Shown: positions 1 through 9,839 of the stretch, piece after piece | Numbering within the stretch: position 1 is the stretch's first letter | Layout of the letters: each line of letters begins with the position of its first letter | Assembly: GCF_050624435.1 (NCBI RefSeq) | Contig: NC_134546.1 | Location: forward strand, 15,151,001-15,215,000 | Origin: Tenrec ecaudatus | Taxonomy: Eukaryota > Chordata > Mammalia > Afrosoricida > Tenrecidae | Reading direction: 5' to 3' | Length of the DNA stretch: 64,000 bases | Translations under genes and position numbers: made by a program | The notes under the pieces: model-generated | What the model was told of the DNA's origin: nothing | Database searches by the model: none | What the model saw: the letters and a program-made list of their open reading frames with translations, nothing else

Positions 1-329
1 CACACACACCCGCAAGTCTCGCTAAACATTTATCAAGAGTGCTGGCCTTTTCAAAAGCCCAACTTTGGTCTTATATACGTCTCCCACCCTACACTAAGCT
101 ACAGGGGCACAAGCCATCCACACTCCCCATTTTCACCTAGCACCACACATTGAAGTTACCTTAGAAATGAAAGGAACAAACGTGGAAAGGTAGGAGAAAT
201 TGTTTGCTAGCAGATGACATGAGGAAATATGTAGAGAACTTTTGCCATTCTTGAAAAATAAAAGCCTAATAGCTTGTTTTAGTCCTAATAAACCAAACAC
301 AAGATTAGCAAGGTTTTATAATCCAAGAA
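1..329. other. AT-rich stretch, no gene (CNRIP1 intron 2)
   Basis: No exon, RNA gene or clear repeat boundary was found. The window opens inside a short CA tract (1-9). Given CNRIP1's orientation, this should be the part of intron 2 between exon 2 and the unseen last exon. Confidence 0.5.
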
Positions 330-712
330 AATGGTATAAAATCACTTCTATTTCTATATACTAGGCAAAAAAACCCCTCAAAATGTGACACACTTAATGA
401 TAAATTTAATAAGTAATTAACAAAATCTGTGCAGGGAACACGATGCAGGCAGAAAGGAGACCTAACTAAATGGAGAAATACTAAACCAATGGATGGGAAC
501 CCTCAACACTGTTAGTGTCAGATCCCTCTGATCTGATCTACAGACTTTATGCAAATCCAATTAAAAGTCCCAGTTTGGGCACTTTTGGAAAAATGGATAA
601 GCTCATTCTAAAATCAATATGAAAATACAAAAGGCCTAGAATATCCAGAACAACTTTGAGTGAACGAAAGCTGAAAAATCTAACACAACCATACTTAAGA
701 ATAGTATGATTC
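330..712 (+). mobile_element. Old L1 ORF2 fragment, sense
   Basis: The stretch around 470-690 reads like the degenerate 3' part of L1 ORF2 in sense orientation: 'taactaaatggagaaatact', then 'ctgatctacagactttatgc', then 'agctcattctaaaatcaata'. Many stops and indels make it non-functional. It is probably the same element as the sense pieces at 3000-3404 and 4860-5215, split by later insertions. Confidence 0.55.
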
Positions 713-715
713 AAT

Positions 716-818
716 AGTCACCGCCATCAAATCAGTGCTGACTCATAGCAACCCTGCAGGAGAGGGTAGGTCTGCCCCTCTGAGTTTCTGAGACTGGAAC
801 TCTTGTTTCCTCCCAACA
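716..818 (-). mobile_element. AfroSINE fragment, antisense
   Basis: Reverse complement of the SINE tail: 'ctgactcatagcaaccctgc' followed by 'ctctgagtttctgagactgg'. The tRNA-like head is missing because the LINE tail at 815 begins here. Confidence 0.7.
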
Positions 819-1790
819 GTTTTATAGACATAAAATTCACATATCATCCAATTCAATAGTTCAGTCACATCAAGAAGAGTTGTACAATCACCCTCATCAT
901 CAGTTTTAAAATATTTTCTTCATTATTGAACTCATCTTTATTCAATCTTCATTTCCCACAAGCTCCTCTCGATACCCCCAAGGAACCATAAATCCAGCTC
1001 CTCTCTTTATAGACTTATCTATCCTGGGTTCCTTATACAGAAAAACATTAGGAAACAATGAAACAAAAATGAGCAAGAATAACAAAGCAAAACAGATGAA
1101 AACCTCAACTGAAAAGAAATCAGAAAATATTAAAAACTAGAACAAATTTAAATGGGTCATAAGGGAGATCAACAGAAAGGGTCCCTAAATTCTAATTTAA
1201 CTGCATCTGCAACAATCCACTCTCAATGCATTCTGCAGGTTAGCCAGGCTATGGTCCTTGGTCAGAGCATATTCACCGGGACTTCCACGCGTATTTCCCT
1301 TTTTCTTTTTTTTTAAACTGAAAAAGCTTTAGAGTAGGCTGAAAGGGAGATAAAATGAGCAGATAATACACGCTAACCTAATTACGTCTGCCATAATCGA
1401 CTTTACAGTGCTCTCTGTCTGATAACAGGACTATGCACATCTCTCAACCACGATCACCAGAAGCTTCATTCATGTGTGGACCCTGCAAATGATTTGGGGG
1501 CTTCCACTGTCACCCCTAGCCTTCTGCAAACCAGGTGCTCACAATTCAAGCTCTGGGACTAGTCCCTCCTTTAGATTTGGATATTATTTACAATCCTTGG
1601 ATCACACAGGCTGGTGTGCTCCTTCTATGTGGCCTTAGCGGACACCTCACTTAGATGGCTGCTTGTTTGAAACCAGCCTGGAAGACCCCAGACACTATCC
1701 TTTCTGACAGCCAGATACCATCTAGTTTCTTCACCACACTTTGCTATGTCACCCATATTTTCAGTGATCATAAGAACTAATTATTCTTAA
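815..1790 (-). mobile_element. LINE (L1-like) 3'-UTR element, older copy
   Basis: On the plus strand the element starts 'cagttttatagacataaaat' and ends near 'ttttcagtgatcat'. In between it has 'cttctgcaaaccaggtgctc', 'cacacaggctggtgtgct' and 'aagaccccagacactat'. The last two blocks recur in the young copies at 42700, 45240 and 49380, so all belong to one family. It looks like the 3' end of a non-LTR retrotransposon of L1 type. A T-rich stretch near 1305 may be a nested tail. Confidence 0.6.
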
Positions 1791-1923
1791 ATTGGGGTTA
1801 GAATTAAGGACAAGTCCCCAATCCAGTCACGCATCTATGGCTTAATTTATGTCTCTGGTTCACCTTAGAGACATCATTGTCATTTTATGTTAGAGAACAT
1901 TATCAACACTTACCAGGACAACA

Positions 1924-1983
1924 CTTCCATTGCCATCAAGTCAATAGTGACTCACAGCATCACTGCAGGGCAGGGTAAACATG
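1924..1983 (-). mobile_element. AfroSINE tail fragment, antisense
   Basis: Short match to the reversed tail: 'cattgccatcaagtcaatag', then 'tgactcacagcatcactgca'. Only about 60 bp remain. Confidence 0.55.
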
Positions 1984-2529
1984 CCAAGAAAACATGCTAA
2001 GGTAAACCAGACATCATAATATGATTTACACTCACACAAAATTTTAGAAGAGAAAAAACTACTTTGTGGAGACAAAACTGTAATTGACAAGGTCGTCTAG
2101 GATTGGCAAAACAGGCCTGAGAAAATTGAAAATGTTCCTTGTCTTTATTGGAGTAGAGGGGACACACTGGTATCCATTTATCAAAATCAACGTAACTATA
2201 CAGTTAAAATAGGTAGATTGTATTGTATACAAGTTGAATCTCAAAGTGGCTTTTTCAAAATGTTAATAAATGCTTATGTCTTAGAAATAAAATCAAAATG
2301 TATAATAAGCAAGAAGGCCCTATAGCTGACTTAGTTTTCTAATTTTAGCCCTTCTTTGTTCTGGCCATGTCGAGCTGCTCTCAGCCACTCCCCTCCAAAA
2401 TCACTGCCATCTCAATTCTGCCTCAGAACTATGGAACATCCTTATGGGAGTAGAGAGCCTTATTTTTTCTCACGGAGCAGTGCGTGGGTTTGAAGCAATA
2501 CCCTTGCAGGTATCAGTCCAATGCTTACT

Positions 2530-2860
2530 CAACAGCACTACACAGATTCCTTTCTCAGCCACATGTACACATGCTTTTCTCTACCAGCTCTTCACCTTTG
2601 TGATTCCTCCTTCTCCCAACTCTTACTCACACTTCAGTTTTCCTCAGGATCTCACTGCCATAAATCCCAGAGTAGTAAAAGCATATACTTGAAGGCCACT
2701 ATTATGCTTTTATGACCCTTTTTATCATCGTAATTATTCATAATCAGATTTCAATTATGCTTTCACCCACTACAGTAGAAACTTGATGTCAGGGGTATCT
2801 GTTTTATTTTCACTCTCTTTCCCCATTGCCTCATATACACTGGAAATACGCAAAGAAAGC
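2530..2860 (+). mobile_element. L2-like LINE 3' end, degenerate
   Basis: A pyrimidine-rich run of short coding-like segments (2560-2690) is followed by 'agtagaaacttgatgtcagg', which resembles the 'gactgtgagctccttgaggg' signature near the 3' end of L2. Ancient and heavily diverged, so the family call is tentative. Confidence 0.4.
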
Positions 2861-2999
2861 AATATCAAAATACTAAATATGGTCTAAATCTGAAATAATA
2901 TAGTTGGATATTGAACTTAGCATTGAAATAATACAAACAGTTCAAGCAGTTTATTTGGAAAAATAAAGGACAGTTTAGTAACTGGATGTGTACATGCTA

Positions 3000-3404
3000 A
3001 CTCAATACATTCCCATATTAAAGAAGTAAAAAAGGGAAGGGGATTAAATAAAATCCTACACTTGACTCAAAGTAAGGAAAATATCTTGGCGAACTAGACA
3101 AAGACCTGTTTTAGTATGGTGAGCATCAGAGACTAATGCTGTACTCAACAATGAACCCTAGAGACCAGGACAGCCCTCTTGGCACCAATAGTGCTCCAAA
3201 CTACAGGACCAGTGCAATAGAAGGATGGAGGGGAAAAGACATCAGAAAATGGCACAAAGCTATATCCAGATGTTGAGTCTCTCTGCAAAATCCTAGAAAA
3301 GATACCCAAAATGCTTAATAAGAAAATTTGGTCAGGTGAGTAATTATAAAATAGGCAAAAACATATAAACTGTGTTTTAAATAATGCAGTATTGGTGTGG
3401 TAGA
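3000..3404 (+). mobile_element. Old L1 ORF2 fragment, sense
   Basis: Degenerate sense L1-like text. The end 'gcagtattggtgtggtag' corresponds to the L1 motif usually read as 'cagtgtggtactggcat'. It is interrupted at about 3405 by an ERVL-type LTR. No reading frame survives. Confidence 0.4.
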
Positions 3405-3915
3405 TACATATAGCCTATTGTCAATTTGAGACTTATGAGTGAAGGGGTGGAGTTTGGCCTTTCAATCAGGTGACAGCTTGATGACCTCATTTGGAGGCAC
3501 TACGGAGGTAAATAGCTCATTGGACGCAGGATACACCCTCAGTCCCTGTGAGACATTCTTGTTGACAAGCCACATGGAGACAGGCTGATGGCAGCCAGAG
3601 CCTCAGAGCTGGAGAAGCCATGTGGAGATCCCTGCCAGCGCTGAGATGCTTCCACCACGATTGGATCCACAAGGCTTTCCACCCACTGGCCTGTGATCAT
3701 CCTGCATTCGGCATCATTGCATGTGTCTCAAGAATCTGAAGAGGCATTTATAGATTGGTATCAGACATATAGGCTGATATCGGACTTAGGGACTTGATCT
3801 GGACCGAACTGGGATGTTTTCTCAATACTCAATTGCTCTTGTATATAAATCTCTTTCTTAGACACCTATGAGTGTCTCTACGAATTTGTTTCTCTGGTCT
3901 ATATGGACTAACACA
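3405..3915 (+). mobile_element. ERVL-type (MLT2-like) solo LTR
   Basis: It begins near 'agcctattgtcaatttgaga' and ends 'tttctctggtctatatggac' plus 'taacaca', the layout of MLT2/ERVL LTRs (start '...gtcaacttgac', end 'tttctctgg..accctgactaat'). A TATA-like 'gtatataaat' lies near 3840. The block at 3610-3680 ('gagatccctgccagcgctga') is repeated in the copy at 27940, so these two are the same subfamily. No internal viral genes flank it. Confidence 0.6.
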
Positions 3916-4284
3916 ATTGGCATAGGCTATGAATTAAATTATGTGCCTCAAAAGTAAGTCTTGAATTTCTGGCCCTTGTATCTGTGCTTGGAAACAGGGA
4001 TTTTTATTTTATGCCAACGATGTCACAGAAGTCAAAGAAGGGTCCTACACCGAATGACATCTGGGCTATAAAAAGGCAGCAAAGGCAGGAACACATAGGG
4101 GGAGACAGACACCAGGTGAGGATTGTGTACAAGTCCATGCACCAAGGATGCTCAAGGATGCTGGCAGACCCCAGACACAAGAGAGTCTCGTATATGGGAC
4201 AGACATGTTTGAGATTTTGATAAGGATTTTCAGCAGCCAGAACTGTGCCAGAACCCACCGGTGTATGGCACAGTTGTGAAGACA
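3916..4284. other. Unassigned repeat-like stretch
   Basis: A weak ORF of 78 codons (3984-4220) is not recognisable. The text 'attatgtgcctcaaaagtaa', 'ctataaaaaggcagcaaagg' and 'gctggcagaccccagaca' resembles an old mammalian LTR or DNA element, but I cannot name the family. Confidence 0.3.
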
Positions 4285-4372
4285 ACACAGGGCTGGGCAG
4301 TGTTTTTTCTATTTACAGAGGATCATTGAGTCGGAACTGACTTGATAGCATCTAACAACAACAACAGTAGCT
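4285..4372 (+). mobile_element. RTE LINE 3' tail
   Basis: 'gctgggcagtgttttt' leads into 'gagtcggaactgacttgata' and the tail 'aacaacaacaac'. This is the shared end of afrotherian RTE LINEs and AfroSINEs. The unique part upstream ('ctgggcagtg') marks it as RTE and not SINE. Confidence 0.65.
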
Positions 4373-4467
4373 AACTAAAACAGAACGAGAACAAATAGAT
4401 CATCGGTATAGATTGGCATATGTAGGAAGAAGATTTAGTTTTATTGCCATATATGAAGTTACTAAAG

Positions 4468-4672
4468 TAGTGGTTCATGTTGGGCTAACTTTAAGGTCGG
4501 TCAGCAGTTAAGGTCGGTCACCGGCCACTCTGTGGGAGAAAGATGAGGCAGGCTCTCTACTCCTCAAAGAGCGTTACAGTCTCAGAAACCCATGGGGGCA
4601 GTTCTACCCGCCTGTTCTATAGTGTCGCGTTGAGTCGGCATCTACTAGATGTCAATGAGTTGGGTTTTTGTT
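4468..4672 (+). mobile_element. AfroSINE, sense
   Basis: Head 'gtagtggttcatgttgggct', then 'agaaagatgaggcaggc', 'gttacagtctcagaaaccca' and tail 'tgagtcggcatctactagat'. The head carries a 17-bp internal tandem duplication: 'ttaaggtcggtcagcag' followed by 'ttaaggtcggtcaccgg' (about 4491-4524). Confidence 0.85.
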
Positions 4673-4859
4673 GAAGAAGTTACTATGGAAATCTAAGACT
4701 ATTAGAGAAGACTAAATGATTACTTTCATTGTCTTGGGGCATTGTGGATCTCACTGTGAAACCAAGGAATGAATATATTTCAGGTTAATGAAGAATGTAA
4801 ATATTAACAAATGAGACCACAAAAGTTCAGATAAAAATGTCCAACTGGGTATGAACATA

Positions 4860-5215
4860 CGCCATCTGGGTAGTTAGGGAAGACATTTTGAACTGGATCC
4901 ACATCGCAAACACCATACAGGAAAAGATCATGTCGTACTGCATAAAATACATAAAGCTATATTGTAGACAGATTTAAAAGTCAAGTAATCAATGATGAAT
5001 ACACTTTCAAGATGAGATAAAAGAGATGACTTTTTAATTTGTCAGGGTTTTAAAAATCCATAAAGACACACGTCAATAATAAATACGGCCAAGAGCATGC
5101 AATCCAGAAAAGAAATACTAATGGTAAATGAGCATGTTGATATTTCAGATGAACAGCAATTAAAGGAGCACACAATTAACTATCCTGCCAACCAGATGAG
5201 CAATATTTAAAGGTA
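4860..5215 (+). mobile_element. Old L1 3' ORF2 fragment, sense
   Basis: 'atggtaaatgagcatgttga' followed by 'agcaattaaaggagcacaca' resembles the L1 stretch in which remembered copies read 'aatggccaataaacatatga' and 'aaatgcaaattaaaaccac'. Heavily diverged. Confidence 0.4.
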
Positions 5216-5443
5216 ACTAATTATACCTTATGGAGAAAGAGGGGAATACTCAAAGATTCGGAAAGCATCAATTCTCTAGTCTCCCAGGTGTGTTGCACAG
5301 GTGTGAAGTGATGGCTACTGTTTCCTTTGTGAGGCTGAAACATGGAAACACCACCAGCGGGAGCTGTGGATAGCTGGATACATTCACAGAATGGTGTTCT
5401 GGCTGTGGCTTTGACATTCAAAGATAGACATAAGTAGAAGAAA

Positions 5444-5446
<3 letters not shown>

Positions 5447-5477
<31 letters not shown>
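5447..5477. repeat. (GT)15 microsatellite
   Basis: Uninterrupted GT dinucleotides, followed by 'gcagtgtatg'. Confidence 0.97.
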
Positions 5478-5481
<4 letters not shown>

Positions 5482-5701
5482 GTATGTAGAAACACTTTTC
5501 TTAAACTGTTTACAATCATCTCATAATTTCCCCATTGCTATATATTTTTTTCCTGATAAATGTTCTTGGAAGTAAGATAGGGCTTTTCCAAAACAACTCC
5601 AACATGGGATGCAAAAGGATCATTTGTTATTGCCTGCAGTTAAGTATGCTGAGCATTGTGAAAAAGGACTGGGCAGGTAATACAGAGATAGCTCTGTCTG
5701 A

Positions 5702-5892
5702 TCAGTGTTTCTCAAAGTATAGTTCCTGGGTTGTCTCAATCAGGATCACCTGATATGTTTCCTAAAGCTTCAGTTTCTTAGGTCTTGCCTCAGCTAGCTC
5801 ACTGAACCCCAATCACCTGAAGCAAGACCAAGACTGGCACTTTAGGCAAACTGCCTGGAGGCGCCTATGCACGTGATATTTGAGAACCTCTG
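5702..5892. mobile_element. MER5-like hAT (Charlie) nonautonomous DNA transposon
   Basis: Terminal inverted repeats are visible: 'cagtgtttctcaaagt' on the left and 'tatttgagaacctctg' on the right. 'aatcaggatcacctgatatg' lies inside the left end, as in MER5A/B ('agaatcacctggggagctt'). Length of about 190 bp fits MER5A. Confidence 0.7.
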
Positions 5893-6321
5893 TGATCTTC
5901 CCTCTGAAGCCAGAGGACAGACCATTTGAGGTTGTCCTTGCAGAGGAAAAATGCTACCCTATTTTCAGAGCAATTTGTTCCCTACTTTAGGGCCAATATT
6001 ATCCAGCTAGAAATATTGTTATTCTGACATACTCTATCTGGTAGGACTAGCTATTAAGAGCACATCTATTTAGTGTAGATGTAAATAGCAAGCTGTTATT
6101 CATATCCGCTTTCCCGTGCCTGAAAGGCTGTGGGCTATTTAACGTCAAAGACTTTGCAGTTAGAGAGCCCATCCTGGTACAGCAGGCATTCTCTCCCTGA
6201 ACTACCTGCTGCTCTTCATAGGAGTGTCTCTCAGCATCTACAGGGTTGCTTGTTAAGCAGAGGAGCATCAGACAGCTCCTTCTCCAGCAGATCCACAAAG
6301 GAAACTATTGCACCATTTCTT

Positions 6322-6505
6322 GGAGTACCTGGGCGGTAGTGTGCTGCTGTGCTCAGCTGCTCACTGAAAGGTTGCAGGTTTGAGTCCACCCGGAGGTGCC
6401 TTTGAAGAGAGGCCGGGCAACCATTGCAAATCCTTTAGAGCACAGCTCTGCACAGGGTCACCCGGAGGCAGAACTGACTCGATGGCAGTGGCCTATAGCT
6501 TTTCT
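6322..6505 (+). mobile_element. AfroSINE, older type, sense
   Basis: Head 'tacctgggcggtagtgtgct', middle 'gtttgagtccacccggaggt' and 'gagaggccgggcaacc', tail 'cagaactgactcgatggcag'. It ends about 80 bp downstream of CNRIP1 exon 2 in transcript orientation, inside intron 2. Its middle is the older 'ggcctggcgatc' type and lacks the 'gaggctttctactcc' block. Confidence 0.75.
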
Positions 6506-6587
6506 TAAAGGGAGATACTGCTCAGGCGCTTCCTCTTGGTTGCCATTTGCTTGGCTCTGTGTGCCCACACCCCTGCCCAGGCCTTAC

Positions 6588-6738
6588 CGGCATGGTGATC
6601 TGGATAGGCTGCCGTTCTCCACTCTTGGTTGGGGTCACCCCTTCTGTGTCATATATGCCGGTGTAAACAATTCTGTCTCCATCAGGTTCTTTAGACTTCA
6701 GCTCCAGGGGCACGAGAGTGCCCCCAATGGAAATGCTC
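6588..6738 (-). CDS. CNRIP1: CNRIP1 exon 2 (residues 60-110)
   Basis: Second coding exon of cannabinoid receptor-interacting protein 1, a small cytosolic protein that binds the C-terminal tail of the CB1 receptor and dampens its constitutive signalling. The minus strand has an acceptor 'ctctctcttgcag', 151 nt of ORF and a donor 'gtaagg'. It completes the split codon from exon 1 ('ca' + 'g') and reads [13 protein letters not shown], then [20 protein letters not shown], then [17 protein letters not shown], ending in phase 0. This matches the human protein, which I recall as NISIGGVLVPLEL and DRVVYTGTYD; apparent changes are E60Q, N61S, V67T, V83I and T88I. Exon 3 (about 54 residues, starting FTDIGTF in human) is not in the window. 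Intron 2 continues leftward past position 1, so it exceeds 6.5 kb. The identification is very secure; the substitutions rest on memory of the human sequence. Confidence 0.97.
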
Positions 6739-7019
6739 CTGCAAGAGAGAGGAGTTGAGCGCAGGCGGTAGGACTTTGCTTAAGCACACTATCCTGGGCC
6801 ACAACACCAGACAGCGGTCCCACTGAACTTGTGATCTGGTAGAAGTAATCCTGAAAGGCTGGAGGTCACAACTAAACCTCCATCTAGTCAGCTATGTGAC
6901 CTCAGACCCACAGCTTAATCTCTGAACTAACCTCAGGAATCTTATCTGGAATACCTGTAAAAGGTCACAGTATGAGTCTCCTCTCTAGTTACTCATTAAA
7001 ATTATCCCTGAGGCTGTTT

Positions 7020-7032
7020 GGGGGGGGGGGGG
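7020..7032. repeat. Poly-G(13) run
   Basis: Thirteen consecutive G on the plus strand, so poly-C in the CNRIP1 pre-mRNA. Its length is a likely sequencing or polymorphism hotspot. Confidence 0.95.
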
Positions 7033-7365
7033 ACCTATCAGGAAAACAAAACAAAACAGTCCCATTAGAAGTCCCAAAGACAGACATTCAAATGCTTTGG
7101 CACTGATGCATATATACTGAAGTGCAGGTAGGGTGACTGCAGAATTTCTAAGATCCTCCTGGGGATCTTGTTAACATGTAGATTCTGATTCAGCATGTCT
7201 GAGGTGGAAAGGCAAATAAATTGTCAACAGGTGATCAAACTGGAACAAACTAGTTCAACATTTGGGCCAGGACACTGGGTTTCAAGAGGAAACCCTTAGG
7301 CTAGCAGCATCAGCAGCACCTACAACTCTTTCAGGAATGCAGCTTCCCAGGCCCTGCCCTAGAGA

Positions 7366-7770
7366 TGGAGTCATGGGCTGCGCACTAAGCTGCGGAGCAC
7401 AAGGCCAGGGATCGGAACCCACCAGCCACTCAGCGGCAGAAAGATGAGGCTTTCTACTCCTCTCAAGGAGCCCTGATGGCATGGTGGTTACACATTGGCC
7501 AGCTAACCGCAAGGCCAGCAATAGGAAACCACCAGCGTTTCTCCAGAGAGACTACTTTCTACTCCCGTAGACAGTGACAGTCTCTGAAACTCACAGGGGA
7601 AGTTCTAGCCTGTCCTGTACGATTGCTATGAGTTGGCATCTACTTGAGGGCAAGGAGTTTGGAGTTTTGAAAAGATTTAAGGTCCTGCAATCCCGCGGGG
7701 GCAGTGCTACGCTTTCCTGTAAGATTGCTGAGTCAAAATCGACTTGAAGGCAGTGAATTTGGATTTGGAC
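7366..7770 (+). mobile_element. AfroSINE, sense, interrupted by another AfroSINE
   Basis: The outer copy runs 'actaagctgcggagcacaag' to 'agatgaggctttctactcct' (about 7459), then resumes at 'tttaaggtcctgcaatcccg' (about 7675) and ends 'gacttgaaggcagtgaattt'. Head and tail together equal one full SINE. Confidence 0.8.
7467..7672 (+). mobile_element. AfroSINE inserted inside an AfroSINE, sense
   Basis: Full-length copy: 'ggagccctgatggcatggtg', 'ttctactcccgtagacagtg', tail 'tgagttggcatctacttgag', 'ggcaaggagtttggagttt'. It splits the host SINE at its 'ctactcc' block. Confidence 0.85.
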
Positions 7771-9190
7771 CGTAGAGACTTAAATTAGAAATTTGGAAGG
7801 AGAGGTTAAGCGATCTGCCTTTTAGCTAGCTCCCCCAAACTCCCAGGTGATTCTGAGGCAGTTTTGAGAACTGGGTAAGGATACTGGAAATCTCTTGATT
7901 AAAATGAAAGTGTGCCTAGAAAAATGGGTTTTCTCATTAACACAAATGGAAGCAGAATTGCTTTGAAGAACATGGCCTATGAAAGAGGTGGCACAAAGGG
8001 ATGCTGGGAAGAAAGGAAAAGCCTGACTCATACCCATATGGTCAGAACACTGGGCATGTGGGCATGTGGAGATAAGGGGTGCATGCTGCTGGTGGGGCTG
8101 GTGATGATGCTGGGGCATATATTGTCCAATCAGATGGGCCAGAAGTACCAGAAACACAAGGTTTCTTTCTAGGTACTTCCAATAGAGCTTGGCACTTAAA
8201 ACGTTACCTCAAGTTTATTGCGTTAATGAATACAGGAGTTCATTGGAGCTATAAAAGGATTCAAAGTCCCCATACCCAGCATCTAGTAGCTGCAGTAAAT
8301 GCTGGTCTGTTCCCTCCAGGCTGCACTTGACACCACGCTCAGGTGGAACCCCAAGTCCAGGACCCCACCTACGGTCTATTGCCCAGCCACACCCCATGCT
8401 GACTTTCCACCAGATGTCTATTGGGTATAGCATCCAACGACCACCGAGAAGGGAGTCTCTCCCGCCCCCTCACCCCCCAGGACATGAACAGGCCAGAAAA
8501 CCTTGAGACCAGGGTGCGGTTAACCCAAGGCACAAAACACAGTTAGAGAGGACAAAATACAAGCCGTGGAAAACGTGGGACTAGGGCCTGATCAGAGGAG
8601 GGGGCTACCTGACTTGTTGAGCCGGTTCCCTTAGCCCTGGATTGCACCACCACGTAAAGGCAGATGGAAGAGCGGGGATCATCCCTCAGGGTGCACCAAC
8701 GTTGGCAACCCGCCCACCCCCCACCTTTACATCTCAGCCCTTGTCCCTTCTCCAGTCTCTCCCGCAGCACCAGGGCTGGACACCAGCACCGCACAGCTCA
8801 GCTCCTGGGGGCTGGGATTGCGGTAGATGAAGTCCCTTGGGGATCTCCCCAGCCTCCCCATTCCGGCCGCCCAGGGTTCTGCGCGGGCCCGGGAAATAGC
8901 CCTCTCGGGAAGAGCTGGACCGAGGGGGTGAGCATTTGCAAGCGAAGGAAATCGGGCCCGCAGTCGTTGTTTTAAAGGGACCCGCAGCGATCAGGGCCAA
9001 GGCTGGGGAGAAGCGAGACGGCCGTGTGGCACAGGAGGAGAGGCGGGGACGCAGGGAGCCGACGGCTTCCCCGGGGCCCGCAGGTCGCGGCGCCCGGCTG
9101 GGCGCGTCCGGGGGGACCTCCGTCCGCGCCCGGCGGGGTCCTGCAGCGGGGCGTCCCGGCATCGGCCCCCCCTCCCGGGCCCGCACTCAC

Positions 9191-9369
9191 TGGACTTGCA
9201 GCGTGGTGGGCTTAATCTTCACCTCCACCTTGTAGGAGGAGCCGGTGAGCAGCTTGATGGTGCGGTTCTGGCCGAAGCGCTGCCCGTCTACCTTAAAGAA
9301 GACCGGGCCGTCGTTGGGCTGGATGCGCAGCGCGATGGACAGGCGCACCAGGCCCGGCAAGTCCCCCAT
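9191..9369 (-). CDS. CNRIP1: CNRIP1 exon 1 (residues 1-60, start codon)
   Basis: First coding exon of cannabinoid receptor-interacting protein 1. It reads [59 protein letters not shown] and ends with 'ca' of a split codon before the donor 'gtgagt'. That is 59 codons plus 2 nt, the same phase as human. The ATG sits in a strong context (G at -3, G at +4, 'ccagccATGG'). The frame stays open upstream to 9543 but only a GTG occurs there, so this ATG is the start. Compared with the human protein as I remember it, apparent changes are Y25F and S55T. The protein is cytosolic, has no signal peptide, and forms a RhoGDI-like beta sandwich; these residues make its first strands. No RNA or protein signal for alternative first exons is visible. 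Confidence 0.98.
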
Positions 9370-9450
9370 GGCTGGGCGAGGGGCTGGCGCGGCGACTCCG
9401 CGGGCGGGGGACGGGGACGGGGGGCGGCGGCGCCGGCGGCGGCTGGAGCG

Positions 9451-9490
9451 CGGGGGGCGGGAGGACGCGCGGGGCGGGGCTGGGGGGTGG
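9451..9490 (+). promoter_or_regulatory. G-quadruplex-prone G runs upstream of CNRIP1 ATG
   Basis: Plus strand has G runs of 6, 3, 4, 4 and 6 within 40 bp ('gggcggggctggggggtgg' at the end). This is the template strand for CNRIP1, 80-120 bp upstream of the ATG, at or near the transcription start. Folding is inferred, not shown. Confidence 0.6.
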
Positions 9491-9600
9491 TTAGGAAGCC
9501 GCGCCGTCGCCGCAGGTCGGGAAGCAGTGGTCCCCCGCCCCACGCCGGGAGGAAGCGGGCCGCAGGGGCGGCTCCCGGGCTGTGAGCTTCCCCATCCCCC

Positions 9601-9687
9601 GCTCCCCGCGCGCCTCGCCCTGCGCTCCCCAGGCCACGCTCCCCGCGCGCCTGGCCCTACGCGCCCCAGGCCACGCTCCGCGCGCGC
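9601..9687. repeat. 37-bp imperfect tandem repeat in CpG island
   Basis: Unit 1 is 9601-9637 and unit 2 is 9638-9674; both start 'gctccccgcgcgcct' and end 'ccccaggccac'. A third partial unit starts at 9675 ('gctccgcgcgcgc'). Units 1 and 2 differ at about three positions. Confidence 0.92.
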
Positions 9688-9839
9688 AGCAGGCCTCCGG
9701 GCAGCGGGGCGGGAGCGGGGCGGAGAGAGTTAAGCCTGTTGACGCGCCATCCCCATCCACTGGGTTAGAGGGCTCGTTGGCTCCTCCTAGGGCGGAGCTG
9801 GGCGGGCCGTGCCGAGGACCCGGGGAGGCCCAGGCCCGC

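Larger units (their letters stand above)
7135..7882 (+). mobile_element. MER5A-like hAT transposon, split by SINEs
   Basis: The left part has 'atctaagatcc'-like text near 7150 and then 'agcatcagcagcacctacaa', 'ttcccaggccctgccctag' (7303-7362). The right part is 'aactcccaggtgattctgag', 'gttttgagaactggg' (7843-7878). The gap between the halves is filled by two AfroSINEs. The piece at 7135-7210 may be a separate copy. Confidence 0.6.
6739..9190 (-). other. CNRIP1: CNRIP1 intron 1
   Basis: 2452-bp GT-AG intron. The donor on the minus strand is 'gtgagtgcgg' (9190 downward) and the acceptor is 'ctctctcttgcag' (to 6739). It holds a 13-bp G run, a split MER5A with nested AfroSINEs, and at its 5' end part of the CpG island. 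The stretch 7883-8869 shows no exon or clear repeat, apart from a possible weak MIR end near 8280-8310. Confidence 0.93.

Noticed and set aside
1..6587. CNRIP1 last exon (residues 111-164)
   Set aside because: I looked on the minus strand for the stretch starting FTDIGTF and for a matching acceptor; nothing fits, so it lies left of the window.
9370..9543. In-frame upstream extension of CNRIP1 exon 1 (58 codons)
   Set aside because: It starts with GTG, not ATG, is Arg/Pro-rich because of CpG-island composition, and the family's start ATG at 9369 has a strong context.
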